This document shows, one piece after another, positions 55,104 through 63,346 of a DNA stretch of 64,000 nt. Source of the stretch: an uncultured Prevotellaceae bacterium. Its GTDB lineage: Bacteria > Bacteroidota > Bacteroidia > Bacteroidales > Muribaculaceae. The notes under the pieces were generated by a model. That model saw only the letters and a list, made by a program, of their open reading frames with translations, was not told where the DNA came from and did not search any database. Where the stretch lies: assembly GCA_900320245.1 (NCBI GenBank), contig ONRP01000010.1, forward strand, positions 48,234 to 112,233. The letters are read 5' to 3'. The translations under genes and the position numbers were made by a program. How positions within the stretch are numbered: position 1 is the stretch's first letter; the number at the start of each line of letters is the position of its first letter.

Positions 55104-55847
55104 ATGCACATCAACCCCAAATATGAACACCTGCGCGAATGGCTGGAGCGGCTACCCGAGGACTTCGAGCACCTGGGCGAGGTCATCTATGACAAGCGCA
55201 ACCAGTTGAGGGTCATCGAGGCCCCCGACGGTACGCTGGTCAACGCCAAGCGTTACTGTGTCACTCATGCCGTCAATCGTGTGGTGTATTCTTTAGGCAT
55301 CCGCAAGCCTAAGGGGCTGCGCGCCTTCATCTACCCTGCCCGCCTGCTTGAGCGTGGCATCAGCACACCCGAGCCCATCGCCTACATTGAGCAACGCCGA
55401 TGTGGTCTGTTGGGCCTGAGTTACTTCATCAGTGTGCAGTCGCCGCTGCGTCACATGCTCTACGAGTTCGGTGATGCCCGGGAGGGCACCTATGAGGAAA
55501 TGGCCGAGGCTTTAGGCCGTTTCACCGCTATGATGCACGACCGCGAGGTGCTGCATCTGGACTATTCTCCGGGCAACATCCTGTGGGACAAGGATGACGA
55601 GGGGTACCATTTCACCGTGGTGGACATCAACCGCATGCGCTTCGGCAAGGTCAATATGAAGGACGGTTGCGCCGCCCTGTGCCGCCTGTGGGGACCCAAG
55701 CGCTTCATCGAACTCATCGCCCGCAGTTATGCCAAAGTACGCGGCTTTGACGAAGACGAAGCCATCATGCTCACCATGCAGGCCCGCACCGCCTTCTGGA
55801 CCCGCTACAGCAAACGGCACCCCGTCGAGTTCCCTATGGAATTGTAG
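55104..55847 (+). CDS. Lipopolysaccharide kinase-like (InaA/WaaP type) protein
   Basis: This 247-residue protein has a protein-kinase-like fold. It has an invariant-lysine candidate in LVNAKRY near residue 49, the catalytic loop HLDYSPGNIL near 150-159 and the metal-binding VVDINRM near 173-179. Such InaA/WaaP kinases phosphorylate the heptose or Kdo of lipopolysaccharide core at the inner membrane. Kdo synthesis is represented elsewhere in the window by kdsB. A clear bidirectional terminator follows. Confidence 0.87.
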   Translation: MHINPKYEHLREWLERLPEDFEHLGEVIYDKRNQLRVIEAPDGTLVNAKRYCVTHAVNRVVYSLGIRKPKGLRAFIYPARLLERGISTPEPIAYIEQRRCGLLGLSYFISVQSPLRHMLYEFGDAREGTYEEMAEALGRFTAMMHDREVLHLDYSPGNILWDKDDEGYHFTVVDINRMRFGKVNMKDGCAALCRLWGPKRFIELIARSYAKVRGFDEDEAIMLTMQARTAFWTRYSKRHPVEFPMEL

Positions 55848-55873
55848 GATTCAGTATTATACAACAAAAAAGG

Positions 55874-55910
55874 CAAGAAGGACAATTCTTTATTCGTTGT
55901 CCTTCTTGTC
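55874..55910. terminator. Bidirectional terminator
   Basis: CAAGAAGGACAA (55874-55885) pairs with TTGTCCTTCTTG (55897-55908). T-rich tails follow on both strands. Confidence 0.85.
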
Positions 55911-55940
55911 TTTCTTGTCTTCTAAACCCAGAGTAGCAAG

Positions 55941-57353
55941 TTATTTGTAGATAACGTAGGCGGTCATCGGGGCCAGGGTGGCCTTGAGGACGCCTTTCTT
56001 GACCTGCAGGCGTTGCTTGGTCACCGCGTCGCGGTACTTGCCGTTGCCCAGTGTCACGGGAATAGCCACCTGTGCGGGCTGCTCGTCAAGGTTGATGACC
56101 ACGGCGGCCTTGCTGCCGCGCTCGACGATGATTTGCTTGCCGTTGTCGCTATAGACGATGTTCTCGGGCTGGTTGATGTTGCGGTGGCGGAACTCGTTGA
56201 CGGCCTTCACCACGGGGTGCTTGAACTCATCATTACCCACCTTGCCGATTTCGTTGTCACCCCAGTAGTTCTCGCGGGTGCTGCCGTGAGGGCGGGAGTA
56301 GAACAGCGGCGTGCCATACTTGCGGGCGGTCAGGAAGACCCATCCCAGGCGGATGAGTTCGTCGCTCATGCCGGCCGAAGCGTGGTCGTTGCAATAGGTG
56401 TCATGCGACTCCACCCAGGTCACCAGGTGGGCGGGATCCACCGAGTGGTGCCAGGTGAGCAGGTTGTCGGCGCGGGCATCATGCTTGTTGAGCACATTGC
56501 GCAGCACCCAGCCATAGTTACTGGCCGTCAAGTCCATATATTCGGCATAGCCTTGCTCGGGCACGTTGCGGTCCTGCAGCACCTCGCCATAGATGAAAAG
56601 TTCCTCGCGAGGCACAGCCAACCTTAGGCCCTTCACGGCCTTACGGCCCATGGCGACGTCCCAGAAGTCGTTCTCGGGCGACTTGGGGTCGCGCATTTCA
56701 TTAGGCAGGCCGATGTGCTTGGCCGTGTCGTAGCGGAATCCGCGTGCGCCGCAGGCCAGCACGTCGTTGACATACTGCATATAGTAATACTGGAAGTCGG
56801 GGTTCTCGGTGTTCACGTCGGGCAGGGTGCCCATCTCACCCGTTGTGCACTGGTAGCGGTCGCTGTAGTCCTTGATGGGCCACAGGCCGTTGGCGTGGAA
56901 CAGGTTCTCGCGGCCATGCACGGCGCTGTCCAGTCGCGCGTTGATTTGTGTGCGGTCAATGACGGTGTGATTGGGCAGCACATCCACGATGACACGCAAA
57001 CCCAGACGGGTGGCTTCGTCGCACATCGCTTTGAACTCGTCGCGCGTGCCCAACTGGTAGTTGCCGATGGTCCAGTCGGTCGGCTGATAGTGGTAATACC
57101 ACTTGCCGTGCCCGAACAACTGGCGGCCGCCATCCTCGCCCACGACGCACTCGTTGATGGGCGATGTCTGCACGATCGTGTAGCCCGCAGCCTTGATTTC
57201 GGGCAGGTGCTCCCTGATGGTGTTGAACGACCACGACCAGGCGTGGAGAATGATCTCGTCATTGCCTTGAGCAGCATCGGCAGGAGCAGCCCACGCCAAG
57301 CCCGACAACAAGCCCATAAGGGCAACAAATACTGTGGAAATAATCTTTTTCAT
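55941..57353 (-). CDS. Secreted GH13 alpha-amylase
   Basis: Starting at MKKIISTVFVALMGL (57353), this is a 470-residue secreted protein. It has VIVDVLPNHTV near 113, the nucleophile aspartate in GFRYDTAKH near 206, the acid/base glutamate in LFIYGEVLQ near 254 and the third aspartate in WVESHDTY near 316. These positions fit bacterial alpha-amylases that cut internal alpha-1,4 bonds. Unlike the other GH13 gene it has a plain signal peptide and no lipobox. A TACTTTTG box lies at 57385-57378. Confidence 0.92.
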   Translation of the reverse strand: MKKIISTVFVALMGLLSGLAWAAPADAAQGNDEIILHAWSWSFNTIREHLPEIKAAGYTIVQTSPINECVVGEDGGRQLFGHGKWYYHYQPTDWTIGNYQLGTRDEFKAMCDEATRLGLRVIVDVLPNHTVIDRTQINARLDSAVHGRENLFHANGLWPIKDYSDRYQCTTGEMGTLPDVNTENPDFQYYYMQYVNDVLACGARGFRYDTAKHIGLPNEMRDPKSPENDFWDVAMGRKAVKGLRLAVPREELFIYGEVLQDRNVPEQGYAEYMDLTASNYGWVLRNVLNKHDARADNLLTWHHSVDPAHLVTWVESHDTYCNDHASAGMSDELIRLGWVFLTARKYGTPLFYSRPHGSTRENYWGDNEIGKVGNDEFKHPVVKAVNEFRHRNINQPENIVYSDNGKQIIVERGSKAAVVINLDEQPAQVAIPVTLGNGKYRDAVTKQRLQVKKGVLKATLAPMTAYVIYK

Positions 57354-57506
57354 ATATACTAAATCTTGTTCAATACACAAAAGTAATAAAAACAGACAAC
57401 CACCGCAACAAAACAACAACTAAAACAACTTTTTTAAAAAACAACTGACCATTCCGGGGCACCCGCACGCTTCCTGTCAAACGGCTGACTCGTCTGATGA
57501 AACTGA

Positions 57507-57537
57507 GGCATCCGCACTGCTGATGAGCGCGGATGCC
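57507..57537. repeat. GCATCCGC-type hairpin
   Basis: GGCATCCGC (57507-57515) and GCGGATGCC (57529-57537) form a 9-bp stem with a 13-base loop. It shares its core with 26743 and 31675 and lies downstream of a minus-strand gene. Confidence 0.75.
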
Positions 57538-57585
57538 ACACGTTAAACGTTATGCCTTGCTGCGCGAGGGCCGCATTGGCAAGGA

Positions 57586-58611
57586 TTATTTCACCAAGAA
57601 CGGCTCTTGGTCACCGGGGCCTGAGGCCTGAAGCGAATCGTACTTGCCGCCACCAAGATAGTTCTGTCGCCAGCAGTAGTGATAGGCACGCTTCTTGTCG
57701 CCCTCTGGAAGCATGTAGTAGCCGTAGGCCATGCGGTGGGTGATATTGCCCAGCCCGTCATGCATCACTGTCCACTCGTCACTGACGATGACAGCATCGA
57801 GGGCTCCAGGCACCTGTTTCTTCACCGTGCTGAGGGCTGCATTGTGCAACGACGCATTCAACTGACCGGGAGACGCTTTCTCGCCATTGGAACTGTACAT
57901 CAACTTCTCTACGTCCTGCTCACCCAATGCGGCGCAGAATACGATGAAAGCCGAAATCTTTGGGTCAACCACTTCGTCGGAATAAGCAAAGTAGTAGGTA
58001 CCAACATACACCTCACTGATATTGTTGACATACCCCACTTTCTCGCCTTTCCATCTCACGAAACCTTTCTCATCGATGGAAATGTTTCTTGTCCTGCCAC
58101 TGTACATCGAGCCGTCCTTATTGATGATTCCGGCTACCGAGCCGTCGGTATTCATCACCTTACCATCATCTTTGAAGGTCAATACATAACTGATAATCCA
58201 TTTCCCGTCTTTCTTGCCGAACATCTTGAAAGACTTGTCCTTCTTGTTATACAAACCCAGACGACGGCCAGTGTCCAAGTAGAAATCAAACTCACCATTT
58301 GACGGGTTGGCTTCGGGCAACACACCGGTCTGTCCAGCCTCGGCCTGCGCTTTCTTCTCGTCTGCCTCGCGGGCCTTCTTGCGTGCAGTCAGTTCTTTTT
58401 TCCGCTCTTTCTCGATTTCTTGCTGGAGCATCTGGTCCTGGGCACTCTCTTGGGCGATAGTGGTTGCCGACTTGCCTTCGATAACTCCCTTGCCGGCCTT
58501 CTTGGCCTTATCCACCAGGCCGCCAAGCTGGGCATTGGCGCTGACGCTCACAGTAAATGCGAGGGCAATCACCGTCAGCACCCTTGCGATTGTTTGTCTT
58601 GTTGTTTTCAT
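57586..58611 (-). CDS. Exported protein with DG-repeat region, unknown
   Basis: This 341-residue protein has a signal peptide (cleavage after SANAQL) and a Glu/Lys/Ala-rich helical region (about 45-95). A beta-rich part follows with irregular repeats such as DDGKVMNTDGSVAGIINKDG and KGFVRWKGEKVGYV. These repeats recall the 17-residue repeats of the protein at 31209. The C-terminal 120 residues are unassigned. I do not recognise a named family. It has its own promoter. Confidence 0.72.
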   Translation of the reverse strand: MKTTRQTIARVLTVIALAFTVSVSANAQLGGLVDKAKKAGKGVIEGKSATTIAQESAQDQMLQQEIEKERKKELTARKKAREADEKKAQAEAGQTGVLPEANPSNGEFDFYLDTGRRLGLYNKKDKSFKMFGKKDGKWIISYVLTFKDDGKVMNTDGSVAGIINKDGSMYSGRTRNISIDEKGFVRWKGEKVGYVNNISEVYVGTYYFAYSDEVVDPKISAFIVFCAALGEQDVEKLMYSSNGEKASPGQLNASLHNAALSTVKKQVPGALDAVIVSDEWTVMHDGLGNITHRMAYGYYMLPEGDKKRAYHYCWRQNYLGGGKYDSLQASGPGDQEPFLVK

Positions 58612-58685
58612 TGCTTCTATCGTTTTAAGTTATTATTAGTGAAATGTCATTTTCAGCAAAGGGGCAAACCCACTGCTTTGCGTCG

Positions 58686-58717
58686 CAAATCTAACAAAAG
58701 CTTTCAAAACTAACAAA
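58686..58717 (-). promoter_or_regulatory. Promoter of the DG-repeat gene
   Basis: On the minus strand TTTG (58717-58714), 20 bases, then TAGATTTG (58693-58686). Confidence 0.72.
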
Positions 58718-58783
58718 TATTTTTACACTTTTTCTGCAAATAATACAAAATGATTAGGAATTAGCATCCGCACACACGCGCGG

Positions 58784-58919
58784 GACGAAACGGACAGACC
58801 AATTTCTCAAACTACTTGAACAACAACAAACTATATTAAACAACACAAAAAACAGTTGTTTTAGTTGTTCAACGTTGTAAATGTTGTTTGAACACGTGCG
58901 CGCGGACGAAACGGACAGA
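58784..58919. repeat. 15-bp direct repeat around a GTTGTT dyad
   Basis: GACGAAACGGACAGA occurs at 58784-58798 and 58905-58919. Between them TTGAACAAC (58817-58825) and GTTGTTCAA (58864-58872) form a dyad in an A/C- and T/G-rich stretch. I see no gene in this gap of about 410 bp (58612-59023). Confidence 0.7.
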
Positions 58920-58971
58920 ACGGAAAAAATAAATGCCTGATTTCTTGTGTGTTTTCCAAAAGGATATTAAC

Positions 58972-59003
58972 TTTGCCAAAAATAAAGTACTACTTTACTT
59001 TTG
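58972..59003 (+). promoter_or_regulatory. Promoter with palindromic operator (second DUF4143 gene)
   Basis: TTTG (58972-58975), 20 bases, then TACTTTTG (58996-59003). The spacer contains the palindrome AAAGTA-C-TACTTT (58984-58996), which touches the -7 box. A second TAACTTTG box (58968-58975) overlaps the -33. Confidence 0.68.
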
Positions 59004-59023
59004 TCAATAGATGACCTATCACT

Positions 59024-60193
59024 ATGTATAACAGAATTTTATCACAAGAATTATTGCGATTGAAAAGGCTTTTTCGCGTAGTCACGGTCACGGGTCCGCG
59101 TCAATCAGGAAAAACGACATTGTGCCGAATGGTGTTTCCTGATTACCACTATGTGAATCTCGAAGATGAAACAATCGTCAGCGAAATGGAATTGAATCGC
59201 AAAGGGTTTATAGAACGCTACAGTAATGGCCTCATTATCGATGAAGTGCAACGTATGCCCGAAATACTCAATTCTGTTCAGGTAGTTGTTGATGCTAACC
59301 CTCATGCCAGCATCGTGTTGACAGGAAGCAACAATCTGCAAATATCGCAAAAGGTGACCCAATCACTTGCGGGAAGAACCGCCATATTGACGCTCCTGCC
59401 TTTTTCGATAGCAGAATTGAACCAGGATGACCGATCGCTTGATGATTTCGAAATCATACATCGCGGTTTTTACCCCAATGTATGGGCAAACAAGGTGCCA
59501 GCAATTGATGTTTATCGCCAATACTACAACACCTACCTACAGAGAGATATCCAACAGGTGATGAACATACGGCACTTGACAGAGTTTCGCAAATTCATCG
59601 TCCTCAGCGCATCACGCGTGGGATGTGAATTCAATGCAAAAAGCATATCGAATGAGTTAGGTGTCTCGCTTCCTACAATTCAAGAATGGATGAATGTGCT
59701 GGAGGCTACCTATGTGGCATTCAGGTTACATCCTTTTTACCGCAACATCGGCAAGAGACTTGTGAAGACGCCAAAAGTTTATTTCTATGATGTGGGGCTT
59801 GTGTGTTACTTATTAGGCATCCAAAATGCTCACCAGCTCGAAACCCATCCACTGCGGGGAGCGATATTCGAAAATATGGTTGTGACAGAATTCTTGAAAC
59901 ACCAAATGAATCATGGTTTAGACAATAATTTATTCTTCTATCGTGACCGCAGCCAACATGAAGTGGACATCGTGCTTGACTTCGGCTTACAATCAGTAAG
60001 AGCATTTGAAGTGAAATTATCACCATCCACTCACAGTGACTTTTACAAAAACTTACAATACTTCAGGTCGATATTCAAGCAAGAGACAGAAGAGACACAA
60101 GTGATAAACACTGGCCTTGACACGAATGATGACACATTCACCGGCCACTTCAATTATCGTGATATTGAGAACCACTTGAATTCTCAACAATAA
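59024..60193 (+). CDS. AAA+ ATPase with DUF4143 domain
   Basis: This 389-residue protein has Walker A GPRQSGKTT (about 24-32), Walker B LIIDEVQ (about 70-76), sensor LTGSNN and a C-terminal DUF4143 region with the nuclease-like HEVDIVLD and FEVK. It is a divergent paralogue of the protein at 10182-11351. Its codons are clearly more AT-rich than the neighbours, which suggests recent horizontal transfer. No partner gene is adjacent. Its function is unknown. Confidence 0.88.
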   Translation: MYNRILSQELLRLKRLFRVVTVTGPRQSGKTTLCRMVFPDYHYVNLEDETIVSEMELNRKGFIERYSNGLIIDEVQRMPEILNSVQVVVDANPHASIVLTGSNNLQISQKVTQSLAGRTAILTLLPFSIAELNQDDRSLDDFEIIHRGFYPNVWANKVPAIDVYRQYYNTYLQRDIQQVMNIRHLTEFRKFIVLSASRVGCEFNAKSISNELGVSLPTIQEWMNVLEATYVAFRLHPFYRNIGKRLVKTPKVYFYDVGLVCYLLGIQNAHQLETHPLRGAIFENMVVTEFLKHQMNHGLDNNLFFYRDRSQHEVDIVLDFGLQSVRAFEVKLSPSTHSDFYKNLQYFRSIFKQETEETQVINTGLDTNDDTFTGHFNYRDIENHLNSQQ

Positions 60194-60226
60194 ATAAGGA
60201 AAGGCAGGAAATAATGTAAGTATATT

Positions 60227-60258
60227 TTTGGGTGAATCATTTGAAATACTTATATTTG
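60227..60258 (+). promoter_or_regulatory. Promoter of pepD
   Basis: TTTG (60227-60230), 20 bases, then TATATTTG (60251-60258), about 55 bases before the start codon. Confidence 0.78.
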
Positions 60259-60313
60259 CAGCCGTAAACGAACATTCATTTGATAACCGATAAAACATTA
60301 ACAGAGACAAAAA

Positions 60314-61774
60314 ATGAACGAAATTGAAAAACTGAAACCGACGTGCATCTGGCGCAACTTCTATGCGCTGACGCAGATTCCCCGTCCCTCGGGACATGTT
60401 GAGAAAATCCAGCAGTACCTGCTCGACTTCGCCAAGAAGGTGGGCGTGGAGGCCTTCCAGGATCCCGCCGGCAACATCGTGATGCGCAAGCCCGCTACTC
60501 CCGGTATGGAGAACCGCAAGTGCATCACCATGCAGGCACACATGGACATGGTGCCCCAGAAGACGCCCGAATCGAAGCACAACTTCGAGACCGACCCCAT
60601 CGAGCCCTACATCGACGGCGAGTGGATCAAGGCCCGCGGCACCACGCTGGGTGCTGACGACGGTTTGGGCGTGGCAGCCATCATGGCAGTCATGGAGGAC
60701 AACACCCTCAAGCACGGTCCTATCGAGGGCCTCATCACCAAGGACGAGGAGACGGGCATGTATGGCGCCAACGACCTGCCCAAGGGCCAGATGAAAGGCG
60801 ACATCCTGTTCAACCTCGACAGCGAGACCTGGGGCAAGTTCGTCATCGGTAGCGCCGGTGGTATCGACGTTACCTGCACGCGCAAATACAATGAGGTGAA
60901 GACCGCTGCCGGCGACACCGCAGTGCGCATCACCCTCAAGGGCCTGAAGGGCGGTCACAGCGGACTCGAGATCCACGAGGGCCGTGCCAACGCCAACAAA
61001 CTGATGGCTCGCCTGCTGCAACTCGCCATCGTGGACCACAAGGCCCGCCTGGTAAGTTGGCATGGCGGCAACATGCGCAATGCCATCCCGTTCAAGGCCG
61101 AGACCGTGGTTGTTGTGCCTGAGGACAACCTGAAGGGTCTGAAGAAACTCGTCAAGACGATGAAGGCCCAGTTCGAGAGCGAGTTCAAACTCATCGAGGA
61201 CAACGTGGACCTGACCCTGAAGGCTATCGACCGTCCCAAGATGAAGATGGCACTCGACGACCAGACGACCATCCTGCGCACCCTGTACGCCTGCCACGAC
61301 GGCGTCGTGCGCTTCATCCCCGCCTACCCCAACGTGGTAGAGACCTCGAGCAACCTCGCCATCATCGACATCGAGGACGGCAAGGCCGCTGTTAAGATTC
61401 TGGCCCGCTCGGCCCGCGAGGACATGAAGGAATACATCGTCAAGATGCTGATGACCTGCTTCCACCTCGGCGGCTTCAAGGTAGAGACCGGCGGTGACTA
61501 CATCGGCTGGGATCCCAACCCCGACAGCGAAGCCCTGCACATGCTGCTTGACCTGTACAAGAAACTGTTCAAGGAGGACGGCATCATCCAAGTGGACCAC
61601 GCCGGCCTGGAGTGCTCCATCATCCTGGGCAAGTACCCGCACATGGACGTCGTTAGTTTCGGTCCCACGCTGCGCAGCCCGCACACCACCATCGAGCGTG
61701 CCTACATCCCCGCAGCCGAGCCCTTCTGGAAACTGCTCGTCAAGGCCCTCGAGGAGGCTCCCATCAAGAAGTAA
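60314..61774 (+). CDS. pepD: Aminoacyl-histidine dipeptidase (PepD, M20 family)
   Basis: This 486-residue cytoplasmic enzyme has the M20 zinc motifs TMQAHMDMVP near 74-83 and TLGADDGLG near 113-121. The acidic DEETGMYG follows near 146, and a late metal/substrate region contains FGPTLRSPHT near 455. PepD hydrolyses carnosine-like and other dipeptides. Its length is typical. It is a well-expressed-looking single gene with a good promoter and terminator. Confidence 0.95.
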   Translation: MNEIEKLKPTCIWRNFYALTQIPRPSGHVEKIQQYLLDFAKKVGVEAFQDPAGNIVMRKPATPGMENRKCITMQAHMDMVPQKTPESKHNFETDPIEPYIDGEWIKARGTTLGADDGLGVAAIMAVMEDNTLKHGPIEGLITKDEETGMYGANDLPKGQMKGDILFNLDSETWGKFVIGSAGGIDVTCTRKYNEVKTAAGDTAVRITLKGLKGGHSGLEIHEGRANANKLMARLLQLAIVDHKARLVSWHGGNMRNAIPFKAETVVVVPEDNLKGLKKLVKTMKAQFESEFKLIEDNVDLTLKAIDRPKMKMALDDQTTILRTLYACHDGVVRFIPAYPNVVETSSNLAIIDIEDGKAAVKILARSAREDMKEYIVKMLMTCFHLGGFKVETGGDYIGWDPNPDSEALHMLLDLYKKLFKEDGIIQVDHAGLECSIILGKYPHMDVVSFGPTLRSPHTTIERAYIPAAEPFWKLLVKALEEAPIKK

Positions 61775-61797
61775 GTAAATTTTTCTATTTCATAAGC

Positions 61798-61840
61798 ATT
61801 GCCGCAGGTCGCCCCATGGCCCCCTGCGGCAATTATTTTA
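61798..61840 (+). terminator. pepD: Terminator of pepD
   Basis: ATTGCCGCAGG (61798-61808) pairs with CCTGCGGCAAT (61823-61833), followed by TATTTTA. Confidence 0.88.
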
Positions 61841-61895
61841 ATCGGAAAACAAGAAACACAACGAGCACAAACCATACGGTGCGCATCACTGATTA

Positions 61896-61959
61896 AAAAC
61901 AACTCGAACAACCATCACAAAAGAAAATAATAGTTGTAAGAGTTGTTCAAGTTGTCTTT
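61896..61959. repeat. GTTGTTCAAGTT-type long dyad
   Basis: AAAACAACTCGAACAAC (61896-61912) and GTTGTTCAAGTTGTCTT (61943-61959) pair with two mismatches. The right arm is shared with 30838-30856 and partly with 58864. It probably terminates the minus-strand XRE transcript. Confidence 0.6.
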
Positions 61960-62009
61960 CATTTTCGAGGGTGCAGATGTCTTCAGATAATTCAGACCAT
62001 TCAGTTGTT

Positions 62010-62219
62010 TTACTCGGCATCGGGGCGGTATTCGAGGATGTCGCCGGGGGTGCAGTCCAGGGCGCGGCAGATGGCGTCGAGGGTCGAGAAGCGCACGGCC
62101 TTGGCCTTGCCGTTCTTGAGGATGGAGAGGTTGGCAACGGTGATACCCACGCGCTCGCTCAGTTCGTTGAGCGACATCTTGCGGCGGGCCATCATTACAT
62201 CAAGATTTACGATAATCAT
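62010..62219 (-). CDS. Small XRE-type HTH regulator
   Basis: This 69-residue protein consists of one helix-turn-helix (MSLNELSERVGITVANLSIL near 15-34), of the YozG-like XRE group. Such regulators are nearly always paired with a DUF2975 membrane protein, as here, where that gene ends 14 bases upstream. It likely autoregulates the pair. The sensed signal is unknown. Confidence 0.9.
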   Translation of the reverse strand: MIIVNLDVMMARRKMSLNELSERVGITVANLSILKNGKAKAVRFSTLDAICRALDCTPGDILEYRPDAE

Positions 62220-62233
62220 AGCGCTCTAGGGTT

Positions 62234-62716
62234 TTAGATGGTTAACTTCTGTTCCTCGGCAGCGTCATAGGCCAACTTGTAAAGCATAGCGACAATCACA
62301 GCCACAATCGCATAGACAAACGGGGAGTCGGTCAGGCACCATTCATGCTGGTCAGTCGCCGAGCAGGCATAACCCATGTTGTCGCTGATGAACGAATGTA
62401 TGGGCAGCACAATCGCCATCACCCACAACAGCACGACATTGGCATGGTTGAAAATCGTTCCTCCCTTCAGATGCTTGAGGATGTTGAACACAAACGCCGC
62501 CATCAGTCCCGCCAACGTGATAATCAGGAGACGGTTGATGACGAACAACGTCAGTTTTGAGCCCATGTTCGGGGAGCCCCAGTTGATGACCCCGTGGCCA
62601 CTGCCGGTTGTCAAGACAAAGTAGGTCTGGATAGCATAAAACGCCACCCACAGCAGGGTGCAGATGAGCGCGAACACGCACACGGCAGTCAGTACTTTCT
62701 TAGATGTCTTTTTCAT
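62234..62716 (-). CDS. DUF2975 membrane protein
   Basis: Starting at MKKTSKKVLTAV (62716), this 160-residue protein has four membrane helices, the layout of DUF2975. It forms a two-gene unit with the XRE regulator. The role may be membrane sensing, but nothing in the sequence shows a ligand. A TATCTTTG -7 box lies at 62757-62750. Confidence 0.85.
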   Translation of the reverse strand: MKKTSKKVLTAVCVFALICTLLWVAFYAIQTYFVLTTGSGHGVINWGSPNMGSKLTLFVINRLLIITLAGLMAAFVFNILKHLKGGTIFNHANVVLLWVMAIVLPIHSFISDNMGYACSATDQHEWCLTDSPFVYAIVAVIVAMLYKLAYDAAEEQKLTI

Positions 62717-62824
62717 AATGTAAAACACTTTTAGTTGATCATTGCGCTGCAAAGATAAATCAATTTATCGAAAAACAATAAATATATCATGATATTTAAG
62801 AAATTTTAATCCTTTTACAAAAAA

Positions 62825-62856
62825 CAGCCGAGGGCGGTCAATACCACCCTCGGCTG
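62825..62856 (-). terminator. Terminator of the DUF4252 transcript
   Basis: CAGCCGAGGG (62825-62834) pairs with CCCTCGGCTG (62847-62856). On the minus strand TTTTTTG follows. Confidence 0.88.
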
Positions 62857-62894
62857 AAGAAGCCTTACCGGCTTTTTAATGGATTACTTTTTGG

Positions 62895-63344
62895 TTATTT
62901 GACGATTCCGCGCATCTCCTCAACAGTCATTTTGCCGTAGAGGATGATGACAGCCGTTTCCCCGTCTTCGACAGCAAGCATCAGAAAGACATTCTGCTCA
63001 TCGCTTGTCTTGATGAAGATTGAGGCTTGCTCTCCCTCCTCGTCAACATCGATAAAATCTTCAAACCCATCCGTCTCGATCCACTGCTCGCAGACGCTCT
63101 TCAGGTGTTTAGACGCTTGGGGTGTATTCGCTTTCACTATCTCCAACCTGTCCAGTTTATCGGCCACTGAGCCGACATTTACCCCCATCTTGTCCTGCAA
63201 TGGCATCATGCGCAGCGCTGCCTTGGAGAGTGTCACGCAAGAGTAACCCGTCTTGCCCTTGAACTGCTTGGCGAACGACGGCTGCGCACAGGCCATAAAA
63301 CTCATGGTAGCCAACAGTACTAGTATTGAAAAGAACCTTTTCAT
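62895..63344 (-). CDS. DUF4252 lipoprotein
   Basis: This 149-residue protein has a lipobox (FMAC, cysteine 19) and the DUF4252 pattern (VTLSKAALRM..., SKHLKSVCEQWI, FLMLAVEDGETAVIILYGKM). The family is common in Bacteroidetes next to ECF sigma/anti-sigma genes, and this gene starts two bases after the anti-sigma-like gene. The function is unknown. Confidence 0.83.
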   Translation of the reverse strand: MKRFFSILVLLATMSFMACAQPSFAKQFKGKTGYSCVTLSKAALRMMPLQDKMGVNVGSVADKLDRLEIVKANTPQASKHLKSVCEQWIETDGFEDFIDVDEEGEQASIFIKTSDEQNVFLMLAVEDGETAVIILYGKMTVEEMRGIVK

Positions 63345-63346
63345 AA

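Noticed and set aside
60053..61684. 543-codon open frame on the minus strand opposite pepD
   Set aside because: It is the antisense shadow of a clear, conserved M20 peptidase gene in GC-rich DNA and has no family motif or promoter.
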